Positions 29,051-45,000 of a DNA stretch of 64,000 nucleotides are shown here, one piece after another. The notes beneath the pieces are model-generated. The model was not told the origin of the DNA, did not search any database, and saw nothing but the letters and a program-made list of their open reading frames with translations. The DNA is from Diplolepis rosae. Lineage: Eukaryota; Arthropoda; Insecta; Hymenoptera; Diplolepididae. The DNA lies in the NCBI GenBank assembly GCA_030998225.1, contig JAPYXD010000724.1, positions 310,001-374,000 on the forward strand. The letters run 5' to 3'. Made by a program: the position numbers and the translations under genes. Position 1 is the first letter of the stretch. Every line of letters starts with the position of its first letter.

Positions 29051-32000
29051 ACAAACTTCAACACTGAACTAAAATGATTGCTCAATGTTTAAACAAAACT
29101 TGGAAATAATCAAACAAACTTCAACACTGAACTAAAATGATTGCTCAATGTTAAATAAAACTTCTTAATAATGAGACAAAACTTCAACACTGAACTAAAA
29201 TGATTGCAATGTTTAAACAAAACTTGGAAATAATCAATCAAACTTCATCACTGAACTAAAATGATTGCTCAATGTTTAAACAAACTTGGAAATAATCAGA
29301 CAAACTTCAACACTGAACTAAAATGATTCCTCAATGTTTAAGTAAAACTTCAAAATAATCAAACAAACTTCAACACTGAACTAAAATGATTGCTCAATGT
29401 TTAAATAAAACTTCAAAATAATCAAACAAACTTCAACACTGAACTAAAATGATTGCTCAATGTTTAAATAAAACTTCAAAATAATCAAACAAACTTCAAC
29501 ACCGAACTAAAATGATTGCTCAATGTTAAATAAAACTTCGTAATAATCGGACAAAACCAACACTGAACTAAAATGATTGCTCAATGTTTAAACAAACTTG
29601 GAAATAATCAAACAAACTTCAACTCTGAACTAAAATGATTGCTCAATGTTTAAATAAAACTTCAAAATAATCAAAAAAAAAACAACTCTGAACTAAAATG
29701 ATTGCTCAATGTTTAAATAAAACTTCAAAATAATCGAACAAACTTCAACACTGAACTAAAATGATTCCTCAATGTTTAAATAAAACTTCAAAATAATCGA
29801 ACAAACTTCAACACTGAACTAAAATGATTCCTCAATGTTTAAGTAAAACTTCAAAATAATCAAACAAACTTCAACACTGAACTAAAATGATTGCTCAATG
29901 TTTAAATAAAACTTCAAAATAATCAAACAAACTTCAACACTGAACTAAAATGATTGCCCAATGTTTAAACAAAACTTGGAAATAATCAAACAAACTTCAA
30001 CACTGAACTAAAATGATTGCTCAATGTTTAAACATAACTTGGAAATAATCAAACAAACTTCAACACTGAACTAAGATGATTGCTCAATGTTAAATAAAAC
30101 TTCTTAATAATGAGACAAAACCAACACTGAACTAAAATGATTGCAATGTTTAAACAAAACTTGGAAATAATCATACAAACTTCAACACTGAACTAAAATG
30201 ATTGCTCAATGTTTAAACAAAACTTCAAAATAATCAAACAAACTTCAACACTGAACTGAAATGACTGCTCAATGTTTAAACAAATTTCAAAATAATCAAA
30301 CAAACTTCAACCCTGAACTAAAATGATTGCTCAATGTTTAAATAAAACTTCAAAATAATCAAACAAACTTCAACACTGAACTAAAATGATTGCTCAATGT
30401 TTAAACAAAACTTGGAAATAATCAAACAAACTTCAACACTGAACTAAAATGATTGCTCAATGTTTAAATAAAACTTCAAAATAATCAAACAAACTTCAAC
30501 ACTGAACTAAAATGATTGCTCAATGTTTAAATAAAACTTCAAAATAATCAAACAAACTTCAACACTGAACTAAGATGATTGCTCAATGTTTAAACAAAAC
30601 TTCAAAATAATCAAACAAACTTCAACACTGAACTAAAATGATTGCTCAATGTTTAAACAAAACTTGGAAATAATCAAACAAACTTCAACACTGAACTAAA
30701 ATGATTGCTCAATGTTTAAACATACTTTAGAAATAATCAAACAAACTTCATCACTGAACTAAGATGATTGCTCAATGTTAAATAAAACTTCAAAATAATC
30801 AAACAAACTTCAACACTGAACTAAAATGATTGCTCAATGTTTAAACAAAACTTCAAAATAATCAAACAAACTTCAACACTGAACTAAAATGATTGCTCAA
30901 TGTTTAAACAAAACTTCAAAATAATCAATCAAACTTCAACACTGAACTAAAATGATTGCTCAATGTTTAAATAAAACTTCAAAATAATCAAACAAACTTC
31001 AACACTGAACTAAAATGATTGCTCAATGTTTAAACATACTTTAGAAATAATCAATCAAACTTCATCACTGAACTAAGATGATTGTTCAATGTTAAATAAA
31101 ACTTCAAAAAAATCAAACAAACTTCAACACTGAACTAAAATGATTGCCCAATGTTTAAACAAAACTTGGAAATAATCAAACAAACTTCAACACTGAACTA
31201 AAATGATTACTCAAAGTTTAAACATAACTTGGAAATAATCATACAAACTTCAACACTGAACTAAAATGATTGCTCAATGTTTAAATAAAACTTCGAAATA
31301 ATCAGACAAAACCAACACTGATCTAAAATGATTGCAATGTTTAAACAATACTTCAAAATAATCAAACAAACTTCAACACTGAAATAAATGATTACTCAAT
31401 GTTTAAATAAAACTTCGAAATAATCAAACAAACTTCAACACTGAACTAAAATGATTGCTCAATGTTTAAATAAAACTTCAAAATAATCAAACAAACTTCA
31501 ACACTGAACTAAAATGTTTGCTCAATGTTTAAATAAAACTTCAAAATAATCAAACAAACTTCAACACTGAACTAAGATGATTGCTCAATGTTAAATAAAA
31601 CTTCGTAATAATCAGACAAAACCAACACTGAACTAAAATGATTGCAATGTTTAAACAAAACTTGGAAATAATCATACAAACTTCAACACTGAACTAAAAT
31701 GATTGCTCAATGTTTAAATAAAATGTCAAAATAATCAAACAAACTTCAACACTGAACTAAAATTATTGCTCAAGGTTTAAACAAAACTTCAAAATAATCA
31801 AACAAACTTCAACACTGAACTGAAATGATTGCTCAATGTTTCTACAAAACTTGGAAATAACCAAACAAACTTCAAAACTGAACTACATTGATTGCTCAAT
31901 GTTGAAATAAAACTTCAAAATAATCAAACAAACTTCAACACTGAACTAAAATGATTTCTCAATGTTTAAACAAAACTTGGAAATAATCAAACAAACTTCA

Positions 32001-35000
32001 ACACTGAACTAAAATGATTGCCCAATGTTTAAACAAAACTTGGAAATAATCAAACAAACTTCAACACTAAACTAAATAGATTGCTCAATGTTGAAATAAA
32101 ACTTCAAAATAATCAAACAAACTTCAACACTGAACTAAAATGATTGCCCAATGTTTAAACAAAACTTGGAAATAATCAAACAAACTTCAACACTGAACTA
32201 AAATGATTGCTCAATGTTTAAATAAAACTTCAAAATAATCAAACAAACTTCAACACTGAACTAAATTGATTGCTCAATGTTTAAGTAAAACTTCAAAATA
32301 ATCAAACAAACCTCAACACTGAACTAAGATGATTGCTCAATGTTAAATAAAACTTCGTAATAATCAGACAAAACCAACACTGATCTAAAATGATTGCAAT
32401 GTTTAAACAAAACTTGGAAATAATCATACAAACTTCAACACTGAACTAAAATGATTGCTCAATGTTTAAATAAAACTTCGAAATAATCAAACAAACTTCA
32501 ACACTGAACTAAAATGATTGCTCAATGTTTAAACCAAACTTCAAAATAATCAAACAAACTTCAACACTGAACTAAATTGATTGCCCAATGTTTAAACAAA
32601 ACTTGGAAATAATCAAACAAACTTCAACACTAAACTAAATAGATTGCTCAATGTTGAAATAAAACTTCAAAATAATCAAACAAACTTCAACACTGAACTA
32701 AAGTGATTGCTCAATGTTTAAACATAACTTGGAAATAATCAAACAAACTTCAACACTGAACTAAATTGATTGCCCAATGTTTAAACAAAACTTGGAAATA
32801 ATCAAACAAACTTCAACACTAAACTAAATAGATTGCTCAATGTTGAAATAAAACTTCAAAATAATCAAACAAACTTCAACACTGAACTAAAATGATTGCC
32901 CAATGTTTAAACAAAACTTGGAAATAATCAAACAAACTTCAACACTGAACTAAAATGATTGCTCAATGTTTAAACATAACTTGGAAATAATCAAACAAAC
33001 TTCAACACTGAACTAAGATGATTGCTCAATGTTAAATAAAACTTCTTAATAATGAGACAAAACCAACACTGAACTAAAATGATTGCAATGTTTAAACAAA
33101 ACTTGGAAATAATCATACAAACTTCAACACTGAACTAAAATGATTGCTCAATGTTCAAATAAAACTTCGAAATAATCAAACAAACTTCAACACTGAACTA
33201 AAATGATTGCTCAATGTTTAAACATAACTTGGAAATAATCAAACAAACTTCAACACTGAACTAAGATGATTGCTCAATGTTAAATAAAACTTCGTAATAA
33301 TCAGACAAAACCAACACTGAAGTAAAATGATTGCAATGTTTAAACATACTTTGGAAATAATCAGACAAACTTCAACACTGAACTAAAATGATTCCTCAAT
33401 GTTTAAGTAAAACTTCAAAATAATCGAACAGACTTCAACACTGAACTAAAATGATTGCTCAATGTTTAAATAAAACTTCAAAATAATCAAACAAACTGCA
33501 ACACTGAACTAAAATGATTGCTCAATGTTTAAACAAACTTGGAAATAATCAAACAAACTTCAACTCTGAACTAAAATGATTGCTCAATGTTTAAATAAAA
33601 CTTCAAAATAATCAAACAAAAAACAACTCTGAACTAAAATGATTGCTCAATGTTTAAATAAAACTTCAAAATAATTAAACAAACTTCAACACTGAACTAA
33701 AATGATTCCTCAATGTTTAAGTAAAACTTCAAAATAATCAAACAAACTTCAACACTGAACTAAAATGATTGCTCAATGTTTAAATAAAACTTCAAAATAA
33801 TCAAACAAACTTCAACCCTGAACTAAAATGATTGCTCAATCTTTAAATAAATCTTCAAAATAATTAAACAAACTTCAACACTGAACTAAAATGATTCCTC
33901 AATGTTTAAGTAAAACTTCAAAATAATCAAACAAACTTCAACACTGAACTAAAATGATTGCTCAATGTTTAAGTAAAACTTCAAAATAATCAAACAAACT
34001 TCAACACTGAACTAAAATGATTGCTCAATGTTTAAATAAAACTTCAAAATAATCAAACAAACTTCAACACTGAACTAAAATGATTCCTCAATGTTTAAGT
34101 AAAACTTCAAAATAATCAAACAAACTTCAACACTGAACTAAAATGATTGCTCAATGTTTAAATAAAACTTCAAAATAATCAAACAAACTTCAACACTGAA
34201 CTAAAATGATTGCTCAATGTTTAAACATAACTTGGAAATAATCAAACAAACTTCACACTGAACTAAAATGATTCCTCAATGTTTAAATAAAACTTCGTAA
34301 TAATCGGACAAAACCAACACTGAACTAAAATGATTGCTCAATGTTTAATAAAACTTGTAAATAATCAGACAAACTTCAACACTGAACTAAAATGATTCCT
34401 CAATGTTTAAGTAAAACTTCAAAATAATCAAACAAACTTCAACACTGAACTAAAATGATTGCTCAATGTTTAAATAAAACTTCAAAATAATCAAACAAAC
34501 TGCAACACTGAACTAAAATGATTGCTCAATGTTTAAACAAACTTGGAAATAATCAAACAAACTTCAACTCTGAACTAAAATGATTGCTCAATGTTTAAAT
34601 AAAACTTCAAAATAATCAAAAAAAAAACAACTCTGAACTAAAATGATTGCTCAATGTTTAAATAAAACTTCAAAATAATCAAACAAACTTCAACACTGAA
34701 CTAAAATGATTCCTCAATGTTTAAATAAAAATTAAAAATAATCGAACAAACTTAAACACTGAACTAAAATGATTCTTCAATGTTTAAGTAAAACTTCAAA
34801 ATAATCAAACAAACTTCAACACTGAACTAAAATGATTGCTCAATGTTGAAATAAAACTTCAAAATAATCAAACAAACTTCAACTCTGAACTAAAATGATT
34901 GCTCAATGTTTAAATAAATCTTCAAAATAATTAAACAAACTTCAACACTGAACTAAAATGATTCCTCAATGTTTAAGTAAAACTTCAAAATAATCAAACA

Positions 35001-38000
35001 AACTTCAACACTGAACTAAAATGATTGCTCAATGTTTAAATAAAACTTCAAAATAATCAAACAAACTTCAACACTGAACTAAAATGATTGCTCAATGTTT
35101 AAACAAAACTTGGAAATAATCAAAAAAACTTCAACACTGAACTAAATAGATTGCTCAATGTTTACATAAAACTTCAAAATAATCAAACAAACTTCAAAAC
35201 TGAACTACAATGATGGCTCAATGTTTAAAGGAAACTTCAAAGTAATCAAACAAACTTCAACACTGAACTAAATTTATTGCTCAATGTTGAAATAAAACTT
35301 CGTAATAGTCAGACAAAACTTCAACACTGAAGTAAAATGATTGCTCAATGTTTAAACAAAACTTCGAAATAATCGAACAAACTTCAACACTGAACTAAAA
35401 TGATTGCTCAATGTTTAAATAAAACTTCAAAATAATCAAACAAACTTCAACACTGAACTAAAATGATTGCTCAATGTTTAAATAAAACTTCAAAATAATC
35501 AAACAAACTTCAACACTGAACTAAAATGATTGCAATGTTTAAACAAAACTTGGAAATAATCAAACAAACTTCAACACTGAACTAAAATGATTGCTCAATG
35601 TTTAAACAAAACTTGGAAATAATCAAACAAACTTCAACACTAAACTAAATAGATTGCTCAATGTTTAAATAAAACTTCAAAATAATCAAACAAACTTCAA
35701 CACTGAACTAAAATGATTGCTCAATGTTTAAACAAAACTTGGAAATAATCAAACAAACTTCAACACTGAACTAAAATGATTGCTCAATGTTTAAACAAAA
35801 CTTCAAAATAATCAAACAAACTTCAACACTGAACTAAAATGATTGCTCAATGTTAAATAAAACTTCAAAATAATCAAACAAACTTCAAAACTGAACTAAA
35901 ATGATTGCAATGTTTAAACAAAACTTGGAAATAATCATACAAACTTCAACACTGAACCATAATGATTGCTCAATGTTTAAATAAAACTTCGAAATAATCA
36001 AACAAACTTCAACACTGAACTAAAATGATTGCTCAATGTTTAAAGAAACTTCAAAATAATCAAACAAACTTCAACACTGAACTAAGATGATTGCTCAATG
36101 TTAAATAAAACTTCGTAATAATCAGACAAAACCAACACTGAACTAAAATGATTGCTCAATGTTTAAACAAAACTTCAAAATAATCAAACAAACTTCAACA
36201 CTGAACTAAAATGATTGCTCAATGTTTAAACAAACTTGGAAATAATCAGACAAACTTCAACACTGAACTAAAATGATTCCTCAATGTTTAAGTAAAACTT
36301 CAAAATAATCAAACAAACTTCAACACTGAACTAAAATGATTGCTCAATGTTTAAATAAAACTTCAAAATAATCAAACAAACTTCAACTCTGAACTAAAAT
36401 GATTGCTCAATGTTTAAATAAAACTTCAAAATAATCAAACAAACTTCAACACTGAACTAAAATGATTCCTCAATGTTTAAGTAAAACTTCAAAATAATCA
36501 AACAAACTTCAACACTGAACTAAAATGATTGCTCAATGTTTAAATAAAACTTCAAAATAATCAAACAAACTTCAACACTGAACTAAAATGATTGCTCAAT
36601 GTTTAAACAAACTTGGAAATAATCAAACAAACTTCAACACTGAACTAAAATGATTGCTCAATGTTTAAATAAAACTTCAAAATAATCAAACAAACTTCAA
36701 CACTGAACTAAAATGATTGCTCAATGTTTAAATAAAACTTCAAAATAATCAAACAAACTTCAACACTGAACTAAAATGATTGCTCAATGTTTAAACAAAA
36801 CTTGGAAATAATCAAACAAACTTCAACACTGAACTAAAATGATTGCTCAATGTTTAAACAAAACTTGGAAATAATCAAACAAACTTCAACACTGAACTAA
36901 AATGATTGCTCAATGTTTAAATAAAACTTCAAAATAATCAAACAAACTTCAACACTGAACTAAAATGATTGCTCAATGTTTAAACAAACTTCAAAATAAT
37001 CAAACAAACTTCAACACTGAACTAAAATGATTGCTCAATGTTTAAATAAAACTTCAAAATAATCAAACAAACTTCAACACTGAACTAAGATGATTGCTCA
37101 ATGTTTAAATAAAACTTCGTAATAATCAGACAAAACCGACACTGAACTAAAATGATTGCTCAATGTTTAAACAAAACTTGGAAATAATCATACAAACTTC
37201 AACACTGAACCATAATGATTGCTCAATGTTTAAATAAAACTTCGAAATAATCAAACAAACTTCAACACTGAACTAAAATGATTGCTCAATGTTTAAACAA
37301 AACTTGGAAATAATCAAACAAACTTCAACACTGAACTAAGATGATTGCTCAATGTTAAATAAAACTTCGTAATAATCAGACAAAACCAACACTGAAGTAA
37401 AATGATTGCAATGTTTAAACATACTTTAGAAATAATCAATCAAACTTCATCACTGAACTAAAATGATTGCTCAATGTTTAAACAAACTTGGAAATAATCA
37501 GACAAACTTCAACACTGAACTAAAATGATTCCTCAATGTTTAAGTAAAACTTCAAAATAATCGAACAGACTTCAACACTGAACTAAAATGATTGCTCAAT
37601 GTTTAAATAAAACTTCAAAATAATCAAACAAACTGCAACACTGAACTAAAATGATTGCTCAATGTTTAAATAAAACTTCAAAATAATCAAACAAACTTCA
37701 ACACCGAACTAAAATGATTGCTCAATGTTAAATAAAACTTCGTAATAATCGGACAAAACCAACACTGAACTAAAATGATTGCTCAATGTTTAAACAAACT
37801 TGGAAATAATCAAACAAACTTCAACTCTGAACTAAAATGATTGCTCAATGTTTAAATAAAACTTCAAAATAATCAAAAAAAAAACAACTCTGAACTAAAA
37901 TGATTGCTCAATGTTTAAATAAAACTTCAAAATAATCGAACAAACTTCAACACTGAACTAAAATGATTCCTCAATGTTTAAATAAAACTTCAAAATAATC

Positions 38001-39002
38001 GAACAAACTTCAACACTGAACTAAAATGATTCCTCAATGTTTAAGTAAAACTTCAAAATAATCAAACAAACTTCAACACTGAACTAAAATGATTGCTCAA
38101 TGTTTAAATAAAACTTCAAAATAATCAAACAAACTTCAACTCTGAACTAAAATGATTGCTCAATGTTTAAATAAAACTTCAAAATAATTAAACAAACTTC
38201 AACACTGAACTAAAATGATTCCTCAATGTTTAAGTAAAACTTCAAAATAATCAAACAAACTTCAACACTGAACTAAAATGATTGCTCAATGTTTAAATAA
38301 AACTTCGAAATAATCAAACAAACTTCAACACTGAACTAAAATGATTGCTCAATGTTTAAACAAACTTGGAAATAATCAAACAAACTTCAACACTGAACTA
38401 AAATGATTGCTCAATGTTTAAATAAAACTTCAAAATAATCAAACAAACTTCAACAATGAACTAAAATGATTGCTCGATGTTCAAACAAAGCTTCAAAATA
38501 ATAAAACAAACTTCAACAATGAACTAAACTGATTGCTCAAAGTTAAATAAAACTTCGTAATAACCAGACAAAACCAACACTGAACTAAAATTATTGCTCA
38601 AGGTTTAAACAAAACTTGGAAATAATCAAACAAACTTCAACACTGAACTAAAATGATTGCTCAATGTTGAAATAAAACTTCAAAATAATCAAACAAACTT
38701 CAACACTGAACTAAAATGATTGCTCAATGTTTAAATAAAACTTCAAAATAATCAAACAAACTTCAACACTGAACTAAAATGATTGCTCAATGTTTAAACA
38801 AAACTTGGAAATAATCAAACAAACTTCAACACTAAACTAAATAGATTGCTCAATGTTGAAATAAAACTTCAAAATAATCAAACAAACTTCAACACTGAAC
38901 TAAAATGATTGCCCAATGTTTAAATAAACTTCAAAGTAATCAAACAAACTTCAACACTGAACTAAAATGATTGCTCAATGTTTAAAAATAACTTGGAAAT
39001 AA

Positions 39003-39191
39003 TCAAACAACCTTCAACACTGAACTAAGATGATTGCTCAATGTTAAATAAAACTTCGTAATAATCAGACAAAACCAACACTGAACTAAAATGATTGCAA
39101 TGTTTAAACAAAACTTGGAAATAATCATACAAACTTCAACACTGAACCATAATGATTGCTCAATGTTTAAATAAAACTTCGAAATAATCAA
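39003..39191 (-). repeat. D-E-K monomer triplet
   Basis: This has the same D-E-K arrangement as at 28862, with ACCATAATG at 39147. The reverse frame differs from that copy only near its ends. The monomer just before it carries AAAAATAACTTGG, a small departure from the usual CATAACTTGG. Not a gene. Confidence 0.82.
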
Positions 39192-41821
39192 ACAAACTTC
39201 AACACTGAACTAAAATGATTGCTCAATGTTTAAACAAACTTCAAAATAATCAAACAAACTTCAACACTGAACTAAAATGATTGCTCAATGTTTAAACAAA
39301 ACTTGGAAATAATCAAACAAACTTCAACACTGAACTAAAATAGATTGCTCAATGTTGAAATAAAACTTCAAAATAATCAAACAAACTTCAACACTGAACT
39401 AAAATGATTGCTCAATGTTTAAACAAAACTTGGAAATAATCAAACAAACTTCAACACTGAACTAAAATGATTGCTCAATGTTTAAACATAACTTGGAAAT
39501 AATCAAACAAACTTCAACACTGAACTAAGATGATTGCTCAATGTTAAATAAAACTTCTTAATAATGAGACAAAACCAACACTGAACTAAAATGATTGCAA
39601 TGTTTAAACAAAACTTGGAAATAATCATACAAACTTCAACACTGAACTAAAATGATTGCTCAATGTTAAAATAAAACTTCAAAATAATCAAACAAACTTC
39701 AACACTGAACTAAAATGATTGCTCAATGTTTAAACAAATTTCAAAATAATCAAACAAACTTCAACCCTGAACTAAAATGATTGCTCAATGTTTAAATAAA
39801 ACTTCAAAATAATCAAACAAACTTCAACACTGAACTAAAATGATTGCTCAATGTTTAAACAAAACTTGGAAATAATCAAACAAACTTCAACACTGAACTA
39901 AAATGATTGCTCAATGTTTAAATAAAACTTCAAAATAATCAAACAAACTTCAACACTGAACTAAAATGATTGCTCAATGTTTAAATAAAACTTCAAAATA
40001 ATCAAACAAACTTCAACACTGAACTAAAATGATTGCTCAATGTTTAAATAAAACTTCAAAATAATCAAACAAACTTCAACACTGAACTAAGATGATTGCT
40101 CAATGTTAAATAAAACTTCGTAATAATCAGACAAAACCAACACTGAACTAAAATGATTGCTCAATGTTTAAACAAAACTTGGAAATAATCAAACAAACTT
40201 CAACACTGAACTAAAATGATTGCTCAATGTTTAAATAAAACTTCAAAATAATCAAACAAACTTCAACACTGAACTAAAATGATTGCTCAATGTTTAAATA
40301 AAACTTCAAAATAATCAAACAAACTTCAACACTGAACTAAAATGATTGCTCAATGTTTAAATAAAACTTCAAAATAATCAAACAAACTTCAACACTGAAC
40401 TAAGATGATTGCTCAATGTTAAATAAAACTTCGTAATAATCAGACAAAACCAACACTGAACTAAAATGATTGCTCAATGTTTAAACAAAACTTGGAAATA
40501 ATCAAACAAACTTCAACACTGAACTAAAATGATTGCTCAATGTTTAAATAAAACTTCAAAATAATCAAACAAACTTCAACACTGAACTAAAATGATTGCT
40601 CAATGTTTAAATAAAACTTCAAAATAATCAAACAAACTTCAACACTGAACTAAAATGATTGCTCAATGTTTAAACAAAACTTGGAAATAATCAAAAAAAC
40701 TTCAACACTGAACTAAATAGATTGCTCAATGTTGAAATAAAACTTCAAAATAATCAAACAAACTTCAACACTGAACTAAAATGATTGCTCAATGTTTAAA
40801 CAAAACTTCAAAATAATCAAACAAACTTCAACACTGAACTAAAATGATTGCTCAATGTTTAAACAAAACTTCAAAATAATCAAACAAACTTCAACACTGA
40901 ACTAAAATGATTGCTCAATGTTTAAATAAAACTTCAAAATAATCAAACAAACTTCAACACTGAACTAAAATGATTGCTCAATGTTTAAATAAAACTTCAA
41001 AATAATCAAACAAACTTCAACACTGAACTAAAATGATTGCTCAATGTTTAAATAAAACTTCAAAATAATCAAACAAACTTCAACACTGAACTAAAATGAT
41101 TGCTCAATGTTTAAACAAAACTTCAAAATAATCAAACAAACTTCAACACTGAACTAAGATGATTGCTCAATGTTAAATAAAACTTCGTAATAATCAGACA
41201 AAACCAACACTGAACTAAAATGATTGCTCAATGTTTAAACAAAACTTGGAAATAATCAAACAAACTTCAACACTGAACTAAAATGATTGCTCAATGTTTA
41301 AATAAAACTTCAAAATAATCAAACAAACTTCAACACTGAACTAAAATGATTGCTCAATGTTTAAATAAAACTTCAAAATAATCAAACAAACTTCAACACT
41401 GAACTAAAATGATTGCTCAATGTTTAAATAAAACTTCAAAATAATCAAACAAACTTCAACACTGAACTAAAATGATTGCTCAATGTTTAAATAAAACTTC
41501 AAAATAATCAAACAAACTTCAACACTGAACTAAAATGATTGCTCAATGTTTAAATAAAACTTCAAAATAATCAAACAAACTTCAACACTGAACTGAAATG
41601 ACTGCTCAATGTTTAAACAAATTTCAAAATAATCAAACAAACTTCAACACTGAACTAAATAGATTGCTCAATGTTGAAATAAAACTTCAAAATAATCAAA
41701 CAAACTTCAACACTGAACTAAAATGATTGCCCAATGTTTAAACAAAACTTGGAAATAATCAAACAAACTTCAACACTGAACTAAAATGATTGCTCAATGT
41801 TTAAACATAACTTGGAAATAA

Positions 41822-42010
41822 TCAAACAAACTTCAACACTGAACTAAGATGATTGCTCAATGTTAAATAAAACTTCTTAATAATGAGACAAAACCAACAC
41901 TGAACTAAAATGATTGCAATGTTTAAACAAAACTTGGAAATAATCATACAAACTTCAACACTGAACCATAATGATTGCTCAATGTTTAAATAAAACTTCG
42001 AAATAATCAA
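41822..42010 (-). repeat. D-E-K monomer triplet, D' form
   Basis: This triplet has the D unit in its TTCTTAATAATGAGAC form, which also lacks the TTCG of other D monomers. K is marked at 41966. A CATAACTTGG monomer precedes it, as in most copies. The open reverse frame is again a by-product of the subtype order. Confidence 0.82.
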
Positions 42011-45000
42011 ACAAACTTCAACACTGAACTAAAATGATTGCTCAATGTTTAAACAAAACTTGGAAATAATCAAACAAACTTCAACACTGAACTAAGATGA
42101 TTGCTCAATGTTAAATAAAACTTCGTAATAATCAGACAAAACCAACACTGAACTAAAATGATTGCTCAATGTTTAAACAAAACTTGGAAATAATCAAACA
42201 AACTTCAACACTGAACTAAAATGATTGCTCAATGTTTAAATAAAACTTCAAAATAATCAAACAAACTTCAACACTGAACTAAAATGATTGCTCAATGTTT
42301 AAATAAAACTTCAAAATAATCAAACAAACTTCAACACTGAACTAAAATGATTGCTCAATGTTTAAACAAACTTGGAAATAATCAAACAAACTTCAACACT
42401 GAACTAAAATGATTGCTCAATGTTTAAATAAAACTTCAAAATAATCAAACAAACTTCAACACTGAACTAAAATGATTGCTCAATGTTTAAATAAAACTTC
42501 AAAATAATCGAACAAACTTCAACACTGAACTAAAATGATTCCTCAATGTTTAAGTAAAACTTCAAAATAATCAAACAAACTTCAACACTGAACTAAAATG
42601 ATTGCTCAATGTTTAAATAAAACTTCAAAATAATCAAACAAACTTCAACACTGAACTAAAATGATTCCTCAATGTTTAAGTAAAACTTCAAAATAATCAA
42701 ACAAACTTCAACACTGAACTAAAATGATTGCTCAATGTTTAAATAAAACTTCAAAATAATCAAACAAACTTCAACACTGAACTAAAATGATTGCTCAATG
42801 TTTAAACAAAACTTGGAAATAATCAAAAAAACTTCAACACTGAACTAAGATGATTGCTCAATGTTAAATAAAACTTCGTAATAATCAGACAAAACCAACA
42901 CTGAACTAAAATGATTGCTCAATGTTTAAACAAACTTGGAAATAATCAGACAAACTTCAACACTGAACTAAAATGATTCCTCAATGTTTAAGTAAAACTT
43001 CAAAATAATCAAACAAACTTCAACACTGAACTAAAATGATTGCTCAATGTTTAAATAAAACTTCAAAATAATCAAACAAACTTCAACACTGAACTAAAAT
43101 GATTGCTCAATGTTTAAACAAACTTCGAAATAATCAAACAAACTTCATCACTGAACTAAAATGATTGCTCAATGTTTAAAGAAAACTTCAAAATAATCAA
43201 AAAAAAAACAACTATGAACTAAAATGATTGCTCAATGTTTAAATAAAACTTCAAAATAATCGAACAAACTTCAACACTGAACTAAAATGATTCCTCAATG
43301 TTTAAATAAAACTTCAAAATAATCAAACAAACTTCAACACTGAACTAAAATGATTCCTCAATGTTTAAGTAAAACTTCAAAATAATCAAACAAACTTCAA
43401 CACTGAACTAAAATGATTGCTCAATGTTTAAATAAAACTTCAAAATAATCAAACAAACTTCAACACTGAACTAAAATGATTGCTCAATGTTTCAAGAAAT
43501 CTTCAAAATAATTAAACAAACTTCAACACTGAACTAAAATGATTCCTCAATGTTTAAGTAAAACTTCAAAATAATCAAACAAACTTCAACACTGAACTAA
43601 AATGATTGCTCAATGTTTAAATAAAACTTCAAAATAATCAAACAAACTTCAACACTGAACTAAAATGATTGCTCAATGTTTAAACAAAACTTGGAAATAA
43701 TCAAACAAACTTCAACACTGAACTAAAATGATTGCTCAATGTTTAAATAAAACTTCAAAGTAATCAAACAAGCTTCAGAACTGAACTAAAATGATTGCTC
43801 GATGTTCAAACAAAGCTTCAAAATAATAAAACAAACTTCAACAATGAACTAAACTGATTGCTCAAAGTTAAATAAAACTTCGTAATAACCAGACAAAACC
43901 AACACTGAACTAAAATTATTGCAATGTTTAAACAAAACTTGGAAATAATCATACAAACTTCAACACTGAACTAAAATGATTGCTCAATGTTTAAATAAAA
44001 CTTCAAAATAATCAAACAAACTTCAACACTGAACTAAAATGATTGCTCAATGTTTAAACAAAACTTCAAAATAATCAAACAAACTTCAACACTGAACTAA
44101 GATGATTGCTCAATGTTAAATAAAACTTCGTAATAATCAGACAAAACCAACACTGAACTAAAATGATTGCTCAATGTTTAAACAAAAATTCAAAATAATC
44201 AAACAAACTTCAACACTGAACTAAAATGATTGCTCAATGTTTAAACAAAACTTGGAAATAATCAAACAAACTTCAACACTAAACTAAATAGATTGCTCAA
44301 TGTTGAAATAAAACTTCAAAATAATCAAACAAACTTCAACACTGAACTAAAATGATTGCTCAATGTTTAAACATAACTTGGAAATAATCAAACAAACTTC
44401 AACACTGAACTAAAATGATTGCTCAATGTTTAAACATAACTTGGAAATAATCAAACAAACTTCAACACTGAACTAAGATGATTGCTCAATGTTAAATAAA
44501 ACTTCTTAATAATGAGACAAAACCAACACTGAACTAAAATGATTGCAATGTTTAAACAAAACTTGGAAATAATCATACAAACTTCAACACTGAACTAAAA
44601 TGATTGCTCAATGTTCAAATAAAACTTCGAAATAATCAAACAAACTTCAACACTGAACTAAAATGATTGCTCAATGTTTAAACCAAACTTCAAAATAATC
44701 AAACAAACTTCAACACTGAACTAAAATTATTGCTCAATGTTAAATAAAACTTCTTAATAATGAGACAAAACCAACACTGAACTAAAATGATTGCAATGTT
44801 TAAACAAAACTTGGAAATAATCATACAAACTTCAACACTGAACTAAAATGATTGCTCAATGTTTAAATAAAACTTCAAAATAATCAAACAAACTTCAACA
44901 CTGAACTAAAATGATTGCTCAATGTTTAAATAAAACTTCAAAATAATCAAACAAACTTCAACACTGAACTAAAATGATTGCTCAATGTTTAAACAAAACT

